This document shows positions 7,196 to 7,385 of a DNA stretch of 7,385 nt, piece by piece. A program made the position numbers and the translations under genes. Where the stretch lies: positions 1 to 7,385 of the forward strand of contig CAZQVB010000071.1 of NCBI GenBank assembly GCA_964596645.1, read 5' to 3'. The stretch is from CAVQEK01 sp964596645 (lineage in GTDB: Bacteria; Bacteroidota; Bacteroidia; Cytophagales; Cyclobacteriaceae). Each line of letters begins with the position of its first letter. Position 1 is the stretch's first letter. The notes beneath the pieces were generated by a model. That model saw only the letters and a list, made by a program, of their open reading frames with translations, did not search any database and had not been told where the DNA came from.

Positions 7196-7218
7196 AGCTG
7201 AAAGCTCAAGGCTCAAAG
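7196..7218 (+). repeat. 7-bp tandem repeat (AGCTGAA / AGCTCAA / GGCTCAA)
   Basis: Three degenerate heptamers plus AG directly abut the 8-bp array. The first unit is identical to the units found on the minus strand at 195-208, upstream of the operon. Confidence 0.6.
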
Positions 7219-7279
7219 AATGCGAGTTTAGCGATATGGCTACGATTATGCTTCGAAGGATGCAAACTGTCGGAGGCAG

Positions 7280-7340
7280 TTCATTTCTTTCCTTTTGATA
7301 AAAAGAAACGAATCAAAGGAAAATCTCGTCAAAGCAATGC
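7280..7340 (+). repeat. Leader repeat module, copy 2
   Basis: It begins TTCATTTCTTTC and carries the 25-nt block (7302-7326) matching 6591-6615 at 21 of 25 positions. TTTCTTT (7284-7290) and AAAGAAA (7302-7308) can pair as an AT-rich hairpin. It leads directly into the GCACG junction and the start of another hairpin module, the same order as the copy next to gltD. Confidence 0.6.
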
Positions 7341-7346
7341 TGCCAT

Positions 7347-7385
7347 GCGTGCTGGGCCCTCAGCACGCCCGCTGTTTTGACTGGC
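7347..7385 (+). repeat. GC-rich hairpin and start of a third hairpin module (cut by window end)
   Basis: GCGTGCTG (7347-7354) and CAGCACGC (7361-7368) form a perfect 8-bp stem around GGCCCT. The sequence from 7363, GCACGCCCGCTGTTTTGACT and onward, aligns with the openings of the copies at 6689 and 6813. The rest of the module lies beyond the window. The strong stem followed by a short T-run could also act as a transcription terminator. Confidence 0.55.

Larger units (their letters stand above)
6554..7385. other. Repeat-rich noncoding region downstream of gltD
   Basis: About 830 nt with no credible gene on either strand. The open frames here run through duplicated hairpin repeats, so they look like translated repeat DNA. 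The region is a mosaic of a leader module (6567-6635 and 7280-7340), a hairpin module (6705-6779, 6831-6905 and a start at the window edge), palindrome-bearing segments (6655-6688 and 7004-7033), a GAGCGAAGCGAAGC motif, an 8-bp tandem array and a 7-bp tandem array. Stretches 6906-6937 and 7034-7150 show nothing I can name. No clear intrinsic terminator immediately follows gltD. The nearest hairpin with a T-run is the weak one at 6802-6830. Confidence 0.7.

Noticed and set aside
6849..7216. Two overlapping minus-strand frames (6849-7064 and 6896-7216)
   Set aside because: They are made of the hairpin repeat, the GAAGC motif and the 8-bp tandem array read backwards, with no start signal or recognisable domain.

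Overview
The window holds one complete housekeeping operon, gltB-gltD, for the large (alpha) and small (beta) subunits of NADPH-dependent glutamate synthase (GOGAT). It is flanked by about 550 nt of gene-poor DNA upstream and about 830 nt of repeat-packed noncoding DNA downstream. Both genes are on the + strand, intact and 2 nt apart. All domain signatures and catalytic or cofactor residues I looked for are present.

The protein sequences and the style of the intergenic repeats suggest a member of the Bacteroidota, perhaps Cytophagales-like. The repeat features are hairpin repeats reading ATGCTGAA...TTCAGCAT, a GAGCGAAGCGAAGCGATCT motif, and short AGATTGGT and AGCTGAA tandem repeats. This is inferred from general familiarity; there is no rRNA or other marker gene here to confirm it. 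The coding DNA is moderately GC-rich, while the upstream region is visibly AT-richer.

Layout: positions 1-145 may carry the last 47 codons of an upstream gene cut by the window edge (weak call). Positions 146-554 are intergenic and hold a short inverted heptamer repeat, a possible Bacteroidota-type promoter near 371-401, and a small palindrome with a direct repeat just before gltB. gltB runs 567-5072, with a strong GGAGG choosing its start, and gltD runs 5075-6553. From 6554 to the end I see no credible gene. The region is a mosaic of dispersed repeats: two copies of a 75-nt hairpin module (70 of 75 positions identical), a third copy starting at the window edge, two copies of a leader module, a 20-bp perfect palindrome, an 8-bp tandem array and a 7-bp tandem array.

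How the genes work together: GltB hydrolyses glutamine in its N-terminal amidotransferase domain and channels the ammonia to its FMN/[3Fe-4S] synthase domain, where 2-oxoglutarate becomes glutamate. GltD oxidises NADPH on FAD and passes electrons through Fe-S clusters to GltB. With glutamine synthetase, which is not in this window, this forms the GS-GOGAT route of ammonia assimilation.

I found no novel multi-gene system. The most interesting signal is in the downstream repeats: one repeat copy appears to be interrupted by a 34-nt palindrome-bearing segment flanked by a GCACG duplication, while two other copies in the same window show the uninterrupted arrangement. Relatives of two of these repeat types also occur on the other side of the operon.
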